A stretch of DNA of 64,000 nt from Symbiodinium natans (taxonomy: Eukaryota > Sar > Dinophyceae > Suessiales > Symbiodiniaceae). The stretch is from the NCBI GenBank assembly GCA_905221605.1, contig CAJNDS010000779.1, forward strand, positions 1,109,001 to 1,173,000, read 5' to 3'. The position numbers and the translations under genes are program-made. The notes below the pieces were generated by a model. That model did not search any database. It saw only the letters and a program-made list of their open reading frames with translations, and was not told where the DNA came from. Below, one piece after another: positions 47,062 to 52,340 of the stretch (the stretch's first letter is position 1; each line of letters starts with the position of its first letter).

Positions 47062-49841
47062 TTCTTATTTTTTGGTATATATACATGTATGTATACATAC
47101 AAGATGCAAAGCACAAAAAAGAGACGGTGCATGAAAACTGAATAACACCCACGCTCAATCTCCCCACCCGCCATTCTGCCCCTGGAAGTTCCAGGAACTC
47201 GGTGTTTCCGGACATCTGCGGCCCACGGGATCCTACCTGCAGTCTCCCGCCGAAGTTTGCTGAAGGCTTTCGGGGTTTGTCGGGTTTAGTGCTTGGAGGT
47301 TCTTGCATACTTGTCAGCGGGGTTGTGAGATTTGAGCCCCAAGAAGCATTGCCCTTCCTCCGAGCCCCAAAAACACAGAACGCAAGCATCTCCCCGCCCC
47401 CCGCCCAAAGCCCCCCCCCCCCCAAGGCCCCACACTTTCGCAGCCTGAGGCAAGTACGCGGCGTACCCGGAGCCAACACCGATGATGCGGGAGCCATCCG
47501 GACTGGCTCAGTTCGGGGTTAACCGTGTATTCGCTGGGTTTCGTAACATGGCTTATTGCGGAAGACGTACGGCAATTTTACCCGTAAGAAAGGGACGTGG
47601 CCTCGATATCTACCATGTTTTTGGAGGTGCAGGGTTGATCTGACTTGTGGGAAACGGTTTCTCCTTCACCAGCAGTGCCGGCAGCACACCCAAGCATTCG
47701 ATGTGCCTTCCTGGATGGAGTTTGCACCTTACTCGCACTTGTGAAGAACCTCGAGGCAAAACAAACAGTCGGAAGCACGCGAACGTGAACCCCTATCCTC
47801 CCCCCAATGTCCCATGGTGCCAGGGGGTAGGGCTTGCAAGCTGTTGCAGGAGCGTTTTTGAGTTTCGCACGTGTTCATTCTTTATTAATTAATATGAATT
47901 AAATATTAAGAAAGTATTAATTAGTTATGAAATAAGTGTTAATGAATTATTCTTCAAGTATTGAATAATTTCGGTGTCATGTTGGGGCCTTGCGGCCTGC
48001 GCCGTGCGTGGCGAGGTCCTTTGTCTACAACGCGGTGAAGCACAAGCTGCTTCCCGGGGTCGAGTTGAACCCCAAACTCTTCAAGGACAGGGGGCCCCTA
48101 GACCTTGGGGGGGAGAATCCTTCCCTGAAAGGAAGGCCTGAGAACGACCTAGAACCTGAGATTCGTGCTGGCCTGCGCTTCAGCCAGGCCCCCCATATGG
48201 GGGTTCACGGTTTTAGGGGTACCTTATGGGGGTCCTTACAGTCCCGTATTTGCGTTTAAACCCCCATATGCAGGGATATTGCAGTCCCCCCGAAAAAAGA
48301 TGTCGCAAGCGGAAGGAAGTCCACACGACGAAGCACGGGCTGATGCGAATCTTCCAGGCGTGGGCCTGGGGTTCCATCACTGAGGCACTCTAAGGATCGA
48401 GAAGGCGATGGGCCGTTTAGGGTTTAATTAGGGTTTAGGGTTTATAGGGCTTAGGGTTTAGGAAGCGATAGGCTAGCACCCAGATCTGCTACAAATCATT
48501 TCTTCGGGGGGCTGAAGCAAAAGGGTAACTGTATGCCCTCCCCTGCCTTGTGTCGGCACTGCGCATCGTACGCAAGATGCTGGAGCCGAGAGGCAAAGAA
48601 AGCTTAAACCTCAATCAGAGACAGCGCCGGGTAGACCCTCAACATTCCTAAACCCCAGAACCCAGAAACACCCTAAACCCTAAACCCTAAACCCTAAACC
48701 CTAAACCCTAAACCCTAAACCCTAAACCCTAAACCCTAAACCCTAAACCCTAAACCCTAAACCCTAAACCCTAAACCCTAAACCCTAAACCCTAAACCCT
48801 AAAAAACCCTAAACAAAGACCCTAAACCCTAAACCCCCCTTTGAGACGCTGAAGCACCTGCGAGGTGCTCAACGTCTCGCAAGAGTCCAAGGCCTGGGTG
48901 GCGGATCCGGCCAACAGCCCCGCAGCCAGCAGCTAGAGCCCTAAACCCTAAACCCTAAACCCTAAACCCTAAACCCTAAACCCTAAACCCTAAACCCTAA
49001 ACCCTAAACCCTAAACCCTAAACCCCAAACCCCAAACCCCAAACCCTAAACCCTAAACCCTAAACCCTCGATCCTAAATCCTAAACCCTAAACCCTAAAC
49101 CTTAAAATGTAAGGGTAAACAAAGGGTTTAGGGTTAGTCTTTTTGCATTCTTGTTTTTAGCATGTTCGTATTCTTTATCTCCTGATCTTCTTATATACTG
49201 CTTTCATTCTTTTATTGGTGTGCATGGAGCTGAGAGGAGGTCCCATGGCTCCCAGAGGTTTGGGGTTGCGTGGGCCCTCATCGAAGCCGGTTTGGGTTAA
49301 GGGTTTAGGGCTTCGGGTTTAAGATTCAGGGTTTAGGGTTTAGGGTTTAGGGTTTAGGGCGAGAGACTGAGCGTGTTGCCCCGAGAGCGACGCGCTCGAC
49401 CAGGCGCGCTGAGACAAGCCTGTGCAAAAGGGCGAGAGAAGGGACTGGCGGTCATATCCCAGAAGAAACAGAAGAAGAGGGGGAGGTGTCCGGAGAGGAG
49501 GCGAGGAGCGAGGATGAGTGAAAGGGGCAGCATGAGCTCTCGAGCTTCACATGAAGTTCTGCCACCTCCCCCGACTCCCCCCACCCCCGAGGAATCTGCG
49601 ACGCCCCTGGCAGCTGGTACTGCACTGGGCAGCTGCCGGGCTGAAGTTTAGGTGTGGGGAGTAGAGAAGGGCTCACCATGGGTCGAACACTTCTTTCAGG
49701 GGAGGTCGACACCCCTTTCCCCAAGAGGTAGGAGCAGATTGAGACGCGCCTGGGCCGGGGAGGTACCCGCCAGCACTGAGCAAGCTCATTGCGAAGCGGA
49801 AGAACTTCGCACAGCTGGAGGACGGAAGCGCCAAGATCTAG
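18268..49841 (+). CDS. STT3: Oligosaccharyltransferase catalytic subunit STT3, at least 30 exons
   Basis: Catalytic subunit of the ER oligosaccharyltransferase, which moves lipid-linked oligosaccharide onto Asn-X-Ser/Thr. I assembled it from conserved peptides in family order: HEFDPWFN (first acidic motif), [33 protein letters not shown] (second acidic motif), [32 protein letters not shown] (SVxE-type motif), [74 protein letters not shown] and [20 protein letters not shown], then TAG at 49839. Reading phase closes at nearly all adjacent junctions using GT, GC or GA donors and AG acceptors. Found exons total about 1.76 kb (about 590 codons), against the usual 700-860, so the N terminus and parts of the middle (after 19129, around 21-30 kb, 37.3-38.2 kb and 38.3-43.4 kb) remain to be located. 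No inactivating change was seen, so it looks functional. Confidence 0.93.
18487..18624. repeat. CCCCAAA then CCCTAAA array at an intron 3' end
   Basis: About ten CCCCAAA units followed by about eight CCCTAAA units, ending 67 nt before STT3 exon b. Confidence 0.95.
18691..18726 (+). CDS. STT3: STT3 exon b (HEFDPW motif)
   Basis: A 36-nt exon. The acceptor is TTTCAG and the donor CCTTG|GCTCC (GC). It encodes [11 protein letters not shown] plus the first two bases of Trp. This is the first lumenal acidic motif of STT3, which contributes to metal binding. Confidence 0.9.
18750..18857. repeat. TTTAGGG array at an intron 5' end
   Basis: Degenerate TTTAGGG/TTTGGGG units start 24 nt after STT3 exon b. 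They are the inverted counterpart of the array at 18487. Confidence 0.95.
19056..19129 (+). CDS. STT3: STT3 exon c
   Basis: The acceptor is ACAAG. It encodes [20 protein letters not shown] then YDYM, matching the FNYRATEYL...FFHWFDYMS block of STT3. The 3' end is uncertain: a GC donor after ATGA at 19129 fits, but reading on to the GTGCCG near 19157 is possible. Confidence 0.88.
19602..19647 (+). CDS. STT3: STT3 exon d
   Basis: The acceptor is GGGCAG. It encodes [14 protein letters not shown], matching the GTTIYPGMQ block. The end lies between 19644 and 19652. The preceding WYPLGRPV-type segment was not found. Confidence 0.75.
20085..20166 (+). CDS. Coding-like patch inside the STT3 intron
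   Basis: The frame [20 protein letters not shown] is coding-like but does not match the STT3 block expected here. It may be an insertion specific to this lineage, an exon of another transcript, or chance. Confidence 0.25.
20548..20789. repeat. CCCTAAA/CCCCTAAA array
   Basis: A long array. Positions 20660-20776 are a homogeneous 8-mer CCCCTAAA variant, flanked by 7-mer units, ending 18 nt before the candidate exon at 20807. Confidence 0.95.
20807..20836 (+). CDS. STT3: STT3 exon e, tentative
   Basis: A 30-nt patch with a GCAAG acceptor and a GC donor. It encodes [10 protein letters not shown], which could be the M-S-x-N-D/N-V segment that precedes the IPAWF block. Only short similarity supports it. 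Confidence 0.45.
20893..21033. mobile_element. MITE, family 2, copy 1
   Basis: The left end TGGGATGTTCCCCCCTTAG is inverse to the right end AGAAGGAGGAACATCCCA. The internal words CGCAGTCCTT and AAGGGCTGTGAGT are also inverted. This is the most diverged of four copies in the window. Confidence 0.75.
21420..21842. repeat. Minisatellite (CCAGCGAATTCGGGGACCATGG units)
   Basis: About 55-60-bp units built on GCGATGGTTTTGGAACC, AGCGAATTCGGGGACCATGG and CGAGTCCCGCGATATTTG. The array resumes at 28088 in the same orientation, so the intervening 6.24 kb is an insertion. ORFs across it are repeat artefacts. Confidence 0.9.
22180..24241. mobile_element. TIR element E, copy 1 (about 2.06 kb)
   Basis: The left end GAGGACGCTGTGGGAACCTG is the inverse of the right end CAGGTTCCCACGGCGTCCTG. 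Subterminal repeats built on GGATCCAAGATCCAAGATTT and TTGAAACATTGAGTTT occupy 22250-22680. An AT microsatellite follows at 22735-22785. The rest is unique AT-rich sequence. Probably a non-autonomous DNA transposon. Confidence 0.85.
23273..23470 (+). CDS. Short ORF shared by both E copies
   Basis: A 65-codon frame starting [20 protein letters not shown]. The copy at 26768 differs only in the last residue. Nothing matches a known transposase. It may be conserved only because the copies are recent. Confidence 0.2.
   Translation: MVPLPTLDCEPLHELTHEDKLNTETNVRLNAEWVPKHRGSLGPQVVPIAVLNIFHFSRMLFCSRG
24778..24801. repeat. Poly-C tract in left palindrome arm
   Basis: About 24 C residues. Its inverted counterpart is the poly-G tract at 25062. 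Confidence 0.9.
25062..25138. repeat. Poly-G tract, about 77 bp
   Basis: An uninterrupted G run, about three times longer than its partner in the other arm. Length may be affected by assembly or polymerase slippage. Confidence 0.9.
25629..27732. mobile_element. TIR element E, copy 2 (about 2.1 kb)
   Basis: The left end GAGGACGCTGTGGCAACCTA and the right end CAGGTTCCCACGGTGTCCTC match copy 1 in the same orientation. The interior is nearly identical for long stretches (for example 26270-27690). The AT microsatellite differs in length (26190-26260). Confidence 0.85.
26768..26965 (+). CDS. Short ORF in E copy 2
   Basis: The same 65-codon frame as at 23273. Function unknown. Confidence 0.2.
   Translation: MVPLPTLDCEPLHELTHEDKLNTETNVRLNAEWVPKHRGSLGPQVVPIAVLNIFHFSRMLFCSRV
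28088..28225. repeat. Right part of the interrupted minisatellite
   Basis: TTTCGAGGAATTTGAGTCCC and GATATTTGCGATGG words continue the array that ends at 21846, then change into the 42-bp array. Confidence 0.8.
28226..28752. repeat. 42-bp tandem array
   Basis: About 12 units of GCCCAGATGTCCGTTACCAT plus GCTATTTGCGGTGTTTTCAAGC. Because 42 is a multiple of three and the unit lacks stops, all three + frames and one - frame stay open with 14-residue repeats. Units alternate between AAGCGCC, AAGCGGC and ATGCGCC forms in a higher-order order. Confidence 0.97.
28753..29345. repeat. 62-65-bp tandem array
   Basis: About nine units of GTACTACAAAAGTCGACTTT plus CCAGCCACGGAAGCTCCG. Two sub-types alternate (CGCGTGTCCGCGG and GGGCGTCCCCGG), so the basic period is a dimer. 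Confidence 0.95.
29346..29790. repeat. 72-75-bp tandem array
   Basis: Six units of GGTTTTAGCGCCGCGACCACG plus AACCCGCAGAGGGGTTACG or GGGTTGTCCGCGG. Confidence 0.92.
29926..30035. repeat. 14-bp tandem repeat CACTCTATGCACTT
   Basis: About eight consecutive units, the first two with CAATT instead of CACTT. Confidence 0.95.
30519..30564 (+). CDS. STT3: STT3 exon f
   Basis: The acceptor is GACCAG and the donor GGGAG|GCTGCG (GC). It encodes [15 protein letters not shown], the membrane helix after the IPAWF block. It joins in phase to the next exon. Confidence 0.85.
30740..30821 (+). CDS. STT3: STT3 exon g
   Basis: The acceptor is CGCCAG and the donor ACAG|GACAGG (GA). It encodes [20 protein letters not shown] then HLMRSMT, a signature of STT3. 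Confidence 0.93.
31297..31500. repeat. ACTAAT/ACTAGT-rich hexamer tract
   Basis: Degenerate TACTAATACTAGTACTAA units across an STT3 intron. ORFs of Asn/Thr repeats here are artefacts. Confidence 0.85.
31600..31651 (+). CDS. STT3: STT3 exon h (GEFDNE motif)
   Basis: The acceptor is GCAAG and the donor TTTTG|GTTTCT. It encodes [18 protein letters not shown], the second lumenal acidic motif. The intron that follows carries TTTAGGG units from 31664. Confidence 0.93.
31664..31733. repeat. TTTAGGG array at an intron 5' end
   Basis: Nine or ten units starting 13 nt after the STT3 exon h donor. Confidence 0.93.
32001..32067 (+). CDS. STT3: STT3 exon i
   Basis: The acceptor is GCCGAG and the donor TAC|GCCCGG (GC). 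It encodes [20 protein letters not shown] then AY. Joined to exon h it gives [10 protein letters not shown], the family's short cytosolic loop. Confidence 0.9.
32260..32295 (+). CDS. STT3: STT3 exon j
   Basis: A 36-nt exon. The acceptor is CCAAG and the donor CTTC|GCATCC (GC). It encodes [12 protein letters not shown], the AxWGGYIF signature. Confidence 0.9.
32321..32357. repeat. TTTAGGG array at an intron 5' end
   Basis: Five units, 25 nt after STT3 exon j. Degenerate AACCCT repeats occur near the 3' end of the same intron (33007-33076). Confidence 0.9.
33082..33175 (+). CDS. STT3: STT3 exon k
   Basis: The acceptor is GGTCAG and the donor CTAG|GAGGCA (GA). It encodes [20 protein letters not shown] then [11 protein letters not shown], matching the NxxxLHAAVL...Y..YSLFY block. 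Confidence 0.92.
33316..33357 (+). CDS. STT3: STT3 exon l
   Basis: The acceptor is GGACAG and the donor AAAC|GCGAAT (GC). It encodes [14 protein letters not shown], the helix and loop before the SxEQL segment. Confidence 0.8.
33904..34001. mobile_element. MITE, family 2, copy 2
   Basis: The left end TGGGATGTTCCCTTATACTA and the right end TAGTACAAGGGGGAACATCCC are near-perfect inverted repeats, continuing into ACAGTCCTT and AGGAGCTGT. It is intronic in STT3. Confidence 0.88.
34449..34476 (+). CDS. STT3: STT3 exon m, tentative
   Basis: A 28-nt patch with a GGCAGCAG acceptor and a GT donor. It encodes SRVEQLQE, which resembles the KSLEQL segment. The phase fits exon l. Confidence 0.55.
34759..34893 (+). 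CDS. STT3: STT3 exon n
   Basis: The acceptor is GCGCAG and the donor CACC|GTAAGT, the best canonical donor in the gene. It starts [15 protein letters not shown], matching the family's QxLExCExxR segment. The remaining Arg-rich residues have no clear counterpart, so the exon may end earlier. Confidence 0.65.
34999..35100. repeat. Tandem duplication of about 57 bp
   Basis: Two copies of GCAGAAAGCrGkCCTTGTTG plus ACCCCAACCC lie side by side in an STT3 intron. Confidence 0.75.
35263..35311 (+). CDS. STT3: STT3 exon o
   Basis: The acceptor is CTTCAG, with a GA donor after CTT. It encodes [16 protein letters not shown], a membrane helix at the place expected before the GYFGPLS block. Confidence 0.6.
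35337..35420. mobile_element. MITE, family 1, short copy
   Basis: Left GGGGGGGGACCCTCAAAAGG and right AGGGTCCCCCTAGTCCTACC ends as in the 13613 copy, with a central deletion. It starts about 25 bp after STT3 exon o. Confidence 0.75.
35545..35690. repeat. CCCTAAA array
   Basis: About 17 units, facing the TTTAGGG array at 35779. The 88 bp between could hold an exon ([14 protein letters not shown]), but this is unproven. Confidence 0.95.
35779..35853. repeat. TTTAGGG array
   Basis: About ten perfect units, the inverted partner of 35545. Confidence 0.95.
36053..36118 (+). CDS. STT3: STT3 exon p
   Basis: The acceptor is CAAAG and the donor ACTGG|GTTGGG. It encodes [20 protein letters not shown] then TG, the GYFGPLSxRVRGLF.KHT.TG block. 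The two leftover bases complete Gly with exon q. Confidence 0.93.
36829..36866. repeat. CCCTAAA array at an intron 3' end
   Basis: Five units, about 22 nt before STT3 exon q. Confidence 0.9.
36888..36921 (+). CDS. STT3: STT3 exon q (SVAEHQ motif)
   Basis: A 34-nt exon. The acceptor is TAACAG and the donor CATCAG|GCTGG (GC). It encodes [11 protein letters not shown], the SVxE motif of the mobile external loop. TTTAGGG-type repeats start within about 12 nt of the donor. Confidence 0.95.
37228..37259 (+). CDS. STT3: STT3 exon r
   Basis: A 32-nt exon. The acceptor is AGCAAG, with a GA donor. It encodes [11 protein letters not shown], matching the AS...W.YLH segment that follows EHQ. Confidence 0.8.
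37465..37560 (+). CDS. STT3: Candidate STT3 exon (hydrophobic)
   Basis: The frame [20 protein letters not shown] continues hydrophobic and is located where STT3 has membrane helices. Boundaries and phase are not resolved. Confidence 0.3.
38259..38322 (+). CDS. STT3: STT3 exon s
   Basis: The acceptor is TCCTAG and the donor GGCG|GATATT (GA). It encodes [20 protein letters not shown] then A, matching the family's (R)MARLLLLxGP block. Confidence 0.92.
38970..39083 (+). CDS. Coding-like patch, possible STT3 loop exon
   Basis: The frame [20 protein letters not shown] could be part of the charged cytosolic loop that follows exon s. Similarity is too weak to assign. Confidence 0.25.
40996..41095. 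mobile_element. MITE, family 2, copy 3
   Basis: Left TTCCCCCTTTTCTCTAACAG and right CTGTTAGTATAAGGGGAAC ends, with outer flanks GGCA and TGCC. Intronic in STT3. Confidence 0.8.
41175..41545. repeat. Degenerate 9-bp repeat CCCAAGTGT
   Basis: About 40 degenerate units of CCCAAGTGA/T. The - strand ORF (LGHLGRLG) is a by-product. Confidence 0.9.
41630..41735. repeat. 33-bp tandem repeat, three copies
   Basis: AATAAAGAAACAGAAGGCCT plus TAAAACTCTCAT repeated three times. Confidence 0.95.
41817..41948. repeat. CCCTAAA/CCCGAAA array
   Basis: About 17 units, the last four CCCGAAA. It faces TTTAGGG units at 42052-42085. The gap holds the candidate exon at 41975. Confidence 0.93.
41975..42040 (+). 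CDS. STT3: Candidate STT3 exon between facing arrays
   Basis: After a TGCAAG acceptor the frame includes [17 protein letters not shown], a plausible last membrane helix before the lumenal catalytic domain. It lies between exons s and t as required. End and phase are not resolved. Confidence 0.4.
42185..42255. repeat. Poly-T/poly-G low-complexity tracts
   Basis: Two T-run/G-run blocks separated by TTAGGGTTTA. Related CGTTTAAAACCC repeats occur at 42342-42475. Confidence 0.9.
43227..43376. repeat. CCCTAAA array at an intron 3' end
   Basis: About 20 units, ending about 37 nt before STT3 exon t. Confidence 0.95.
43413..43457 (+). CDS. STT3: STT3 exon t
   Basis: The acceptor is GCCCAG and the donor CAAG|GCCACC (GC). 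It encodes [14 protein letters not shown], the NG..I.VDDY segment at the start of the lumenal domain. Confidence 0.9.
44003..44043 (+). CDS. STT3: STT3 exon u
   Basis: A 41-nt exon. The acceptor is TGCGAG and the donor CCAGA|GTGGCT. It encodes (G)[13 protein letters not shown], the WLRxNTPxDAR segment. Confidence 0.92.
44760..44852 (+). CDS. STT3: STT3 exon v (WWDYGYQI motif)
   Basis: The acceptor is CCCGAG and the donor ACATC|GAAACT (GA). It encodes [20 protein letters not shown] then [16 protein letters not shown] is the acceptor-sequon recognition motif, absolutely typical of the family. Confidence 0.97.
44978..45030 (+). CDS. STT3: STT3 exon w
   Basis: The acceptor is AGCAAG and the donor ATCAT|GTGCCT. 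It encodes [17 protein letters not shown], directly continuing NHEHI. Confidence 0.93.
45384..45429. repeat. TTTAGGG array near an intron 3' end
   Basis: Six units, 25 nt before STT3 exon x. The orientation is opposite to the usual pattern at 3' ends. Confidence 0.9.
45455..45511 (+). CDS. STT3: STT3 exon x
   Basis: The acceptor is GCAAAG and the donor CTCAG|GCCGCT (GC). It encodes [18 protein letters not shown], the ADYVLVWAG block. Confidence 0.95.
45527..45721. mobile_element. MITE, family 1, with a telomere-like array inside
   Basis: The ends (TAGGATAAGGGG ... CCCCCTAATCCTATCCCC) and interior match the 13613 copy. However, 45541-45614 is an extra block of nine TTTAGGG units plus TTTCGGAGAA, placed between AAGGGG and GGGACCCTTAAAAGGG. 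It starts 15 bp after STT3 exon x. Confidence 0.88.
46354..46384 (+). CDS. STT3: STT3 exon y
   Basis: The acceptor is GCGGCAG. It encodes (R)[10 protein letters not shown], the SxHxARIGxS segment. The donor is not resolved; the next exon starts with NSVFPD. Confidence 0.8.
46985..47065. repeat. (ACAT)n and (AC)n microsatellite
   Basis: Tetranucleotide then dinucleotide repeats in an STT3 intron. Confidence 0.9.
47195..47241 (+). CDS. STT3: STT3 exon z
   Basis: The acceptor is TTCCAG and the donor TGCA|GTCTCC. It encodes [15 protein letters not shown], matching NSVYPDxCPxDPTC. Confidence 0.9.
47450..47492 (+). CDS. STT3: STT3 exon aa
   Basis: The acceptor is CCTGAG and the donor CGGGA|GCCATC (GC). 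It encodes (S)[13 protein letters not shown], containing the PTPMM signature. Confidence 0.88.
48016..48085 (+). CDS. STT3: STT3 exon bb
   Basis: The acceptor is GGCGAG and the donor TTCAAG|GACAGG (GA). It encodes [20 protein letters not shown] then LFK, matching SLLYxLH..xxxxGVxxNPxLF. Confidence 0.92.
48193..48272. mobile_element. Small inverted-repeat element
   Basis: CATATGGGGGTT and its inverse AACCCCCATATG bound an 80-bp segment in an STT3 intron. Possibly a MITE; only one clear copy was seen. Confidence 0.5.
48316..48357 (+). CDS. STT3: STT3 exon cc
   Basis: The acceptor is CGGAAG and the donor TTCCAG|GCGTGG (GC). It encodes [14 protein letters not shown], matching EVYxxKYGxVRIFK. 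Confidence 0.92.
48669..48835. repeat. CCCTAAA array at an intron 3' end
   Basis: About 21 units, ending about 30 nt before exon dd. TTTAGGG units stand near the 5' end of the same intron (48416-48462). Confidence 0.95.
48865..48916 (+). CDS. STT3: STT3 exon dd
   Basis: The acceptor is TGCGAG and the donor CAACA|GCCCCG (GC). It encodes [17 protein letters not shown], almost the family consensus. Confidence 0.96.
48937..49107. repeat. CCCTAAA/CCCCAAA array at an intron 5' end
   Basis: About 22 units starting 21 nt after exon dd. TTTAGGG units lie toward the 3' end of the same intron (49127-49135 and 49329-49360), so this intron has the reverse polarity. Confidence 0.95.
49592..49631 (+). CDS. 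STT3: STT3 exon ee
   Basis: The acceptor is CCCGAG and the donor GGGCA|GCTGCC (GC). It encodes (R)[12 protein letters not shown], the [12 protein letters not shown] block. Confidence 0.96.
49763..49841 (+). CDS. STT3: STT3 last exon
   Basis: The acceptor is GGGGAG. It encodes [20 protein letters not shown] then GSAKI and TAG. This is the expected STT3 C terminus. Confidence 0.96.
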
Positions 49842-49968
49842 ACGCAGGTCAAAAGGTTCGGCAGTTGCAGATCGTGGCAAGTCAGAGGCGCCACTGCGCT
49901 TGCTGTACTTGTGACCACATAGCAGGAGATGGGACTGTAGATTCTGTAGATCCGGTCAGAGGAGATGG

Positions 49969-50070
49969 ATGCAGTTCGCGATGTTGGCAGTGTTGGTCTT
50001 AGCTTTGCAGCTGCCAGCATGCAGCGCAGGACTTCAACCGCAAGCAGACCGAAAAAAGCGACTACACCCG
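49969..50070 (+). CDS. Candidate first exon with signal peptide (gene C)
   Basis: ATG 128 bp after the STT3 stop begins MQFAMLAVLVLALQLPACSA, a classic signal sequence with a likely cleavage after CSA. The exon end is not resolved; a (CT)n tract follows at 50105. It may start the split gene whose exons appear at 51.8-56.5 kb. Confidence 0.4.
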
Positions 50071-50100
50071 CCTCATCGAGACCTTTGGCCTTGCGATTGG

Positions 50101-50103
<3 letters not shown>

Positions 50104-50144
<41 letters not shown>

Positions 50145-50180
50145 CCTTGCGATTGGCCCCCCTCTCTCTCTCTCTCGCGC
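50104..50180. repeat. (CT)n microsatellite, duplicated block
   Basis: Two copies of TTGGCCTTGCGATTGGCCCC each followed by (CT)n. Confidence 0.9.
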
Positions 50181-50249
50181 TTGCACGCTGCGTAAGGCCT
50201 CAGGAAAAAAAGCATTGGAACATGCTGCGGGGCCTTGCGTGAGTTGATG

Positions 50250-51235
50250 CTTGTTTACCTACGTGCCGCCTCTCCAAACATCTCCAAACCCTCCAACTCC
50301 CAAGCCCAAGAGCGTCCCAACACCTGCGCGCTGTACTTCATTGGGGTCCTTATAATAAGGGAACCCTACTAAGCCCTACTACTTGGCATGATAGGGGTCC
50401 CTTAATTTTGTAAGCCCCCAGCAACGCCGCCCCGGAGACCGGCCAAGGAAGCAGCAGGCCGAGACGGGCCGCGATGCCGACTTATGAGCCACCCCGCTCC
50501 CACGCGGAAAACAAAAAGGAAGCCAAACGGCGAGAGGTTGAGCGCTTCGGGGGAGGGGGGGGGGGAAGGGTCCTAACGCTGCCAAGCCCTGATAGCCCTG
50601 ATAGCTCTAAACCCTAAACACGAAACCCTAAACCCTAAACCCAAACCCCAAACCCCAAACCCCAACCCTAAACCCTAAACCCCATCAATGGGTCCCCGGT
50701 TCTCAACGGGGGCAGAAGGAATTTTGGGGAGCGGTTTGGGCCTAAAGTTCGGGGCTTGCTCGGAGTCAGGGGTGCCCAAAAAGTGGTGTTAAAGTGCCCT
50801 GAGTAAGGTTCCAACCAATGATAATAGTGCTTACCCTACTTATGACTTCTGACCTTAGTTTTCCAGTGCCCATGAATCATGTACAAGTGTCAGAGTCGTC
50901 AATCCTAAACAGCCTGAACCCTAAGCCCTGGACCCTGGTTGCTTAGATCTTCCTGCTGGAGGCGCCCTCATGAAGCAAACTTTTTTTTTTTTAATATTAA
51001 TTTTTTCTGAGCTTTAGAGGCACCGACGTTGTGACTGGTCTTCCCAGTTCGTGCCTGCAGTGCGTCCGAGAGTGGTCAGCTAGGCGGGTGGCAAGAGAAC
51101 CCGCACTAAGCCCTCAACCTTACCTTGCCAAACCCCAAAACCCAAACAAACCCAAGCCCACTCTAAGGGTTTCTGGTGAGAGAGGGAGTTGGTAGTTAGC
51201 GGTTGGATTGCTTGGGGACAGGATTGTCCGAGTGT
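50250..51235. other. Stretch without a supported gene
   Basis: CCCTAAA/CCCCAAA units at 50610-50690, then AT-richer sequence with no coding signature. Confidence 0.4.
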
Positions 51236-51337
51236 ACCCTAAACCCTAAACCCTAAACCCTAAACCCTAAACCCTAAACCCTAAACCCTAAACCCTAAAC
51301 CCTAAACCCTAAACCCTAAACCCCAAACCCTAAACCC
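51236..51337. repeat. CCCTAAA array
   Basis: Fourteen units facing TTTAGGG units at 51452-51506. The gap holds a short coding-like patch (YDEARACASI at about 51394-51425). Confidence 0.93.
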
Positions 51338-51765
51338 AAAAAAAACCCACGAAAGCCGCATGAGGACTCCTGTCACGCCTGCCTGCGGCCCAGCTACGAT
51401 GAGGCCAGGGCCTGCGCCAGCATCTGAAGCCTGAACTTTCAACAAATGCCCCGGTTTAGGGTTTAGGGTTTAGGGTTTAGGGTTTAGGGTTTAGGGTTTA
51501 GGGTTTCGGGCCGCAAAAAGGTCCCCGAGTCTAAGGTTAAAAAGCGCATTATTGCGTGATATTAGAATATGATCATGTCAGTTTTAATCTTCGCTTGGAT
51601 TAGTATCCATATTGCTCTTGTTGTAATATGGTTCTCATATCAAGCTACCATTGCTTCTATGATTCTGTTCTGGTATTCTTGATGGGAATGGCCCCAAGCT
51701 GAAGCCATGACTTAGGCCCGACTCTCAACCCTCAACCCAGTGTTCACAGACCAGCTTGCCGACAG

Positions 51766-51829
51766 GTGCGGACGCGGCGCTTCTACGACTGGCACAACTG
51801 CAACCCAATCAAGGCTGTGTTGGAAGGGG
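51766..51829 (+). CDS. Candidate exon, gene C
   Basis: The acceptor is CGACAG and the frame VRTRRFYDWHNCNPIKAVLE. The end is uncertain. No family was recognised. Confidence 0.45.
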
Positions 51830-52002
51830 GAACCCTAAACCCTGATCCAGTGTGAGCGTCGAAGCCCTAAACCGGGGATGCCGGGGTATTTAGCAACCCC
51901 AAAAGCTCACAAGCATCCGCAGGCCCTGAAGGGTTTGAGGGTTAAAAAAGGTTTAAGGGTTTAATGTACTCATCGGCTGCCGAAGTGATTGTGTAGCTAC
52001 GA

Positions 52003-52075
52003 GTGCTGCTCATCTCGCTTCTCAGTGTGCTTACCCGGCATTCGTCACGAGGCCTGGATGTAAACAGGGTTTCAA
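52003..52075. repeat. Dispersed repeat, copy 1
   Basis: CTCATCTCGCTTCTCAGTG then GGCATTCGTCACGAGGCCTG. A second copy is at 53807-53871. Confidence 0.8.
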
Positions 52076-52135
52076 TGTAAGGGTTTAGGGGTTAATTTGC
52101 TCTCTTAGGGTCTTCGGTGCAGCTGCTTGTATCAG

Positions 52136-52217
52136 GTGCTGCTCTCCCATTGCCTCGATGGGCAGAAGCCGATACCGCCTTTTGAAGTTGGGAAGGACGT
52201 GCTTCGGTTTTGCATGG
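52136..52217 (+). CDS. Exon, gene C
   Basis: The acceptor is TATCAG and the donor ATGG|GTTTAGGG, the start of a TTTAGGG array. The frame is VLLSHCLDGQKPIPPFEVGK then DVLRFCM. It leaves one base that fits the next exon. Confidence 0.55.
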
Positions 52218-52340
52218 GTTTAGGGTTTAGGGTTTAGGGGTTCTCAGGGTGGGGCAGGGGTTTATTTAGAGTTGGCCTTTGTAAGCGCAGACGCGTGGTG
52301 AGGGATCCATGCAGCAGCCATGTGCGATTTGACAATTGAG

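Noticed and set aside
48557-48602. Frame [14 protein letters not shown] as an STT3 exon
   Set aside because: Exons 48316-48357 and 48865-48916 already join in phase as FQ then VLNVSQ, leaving no room for it.
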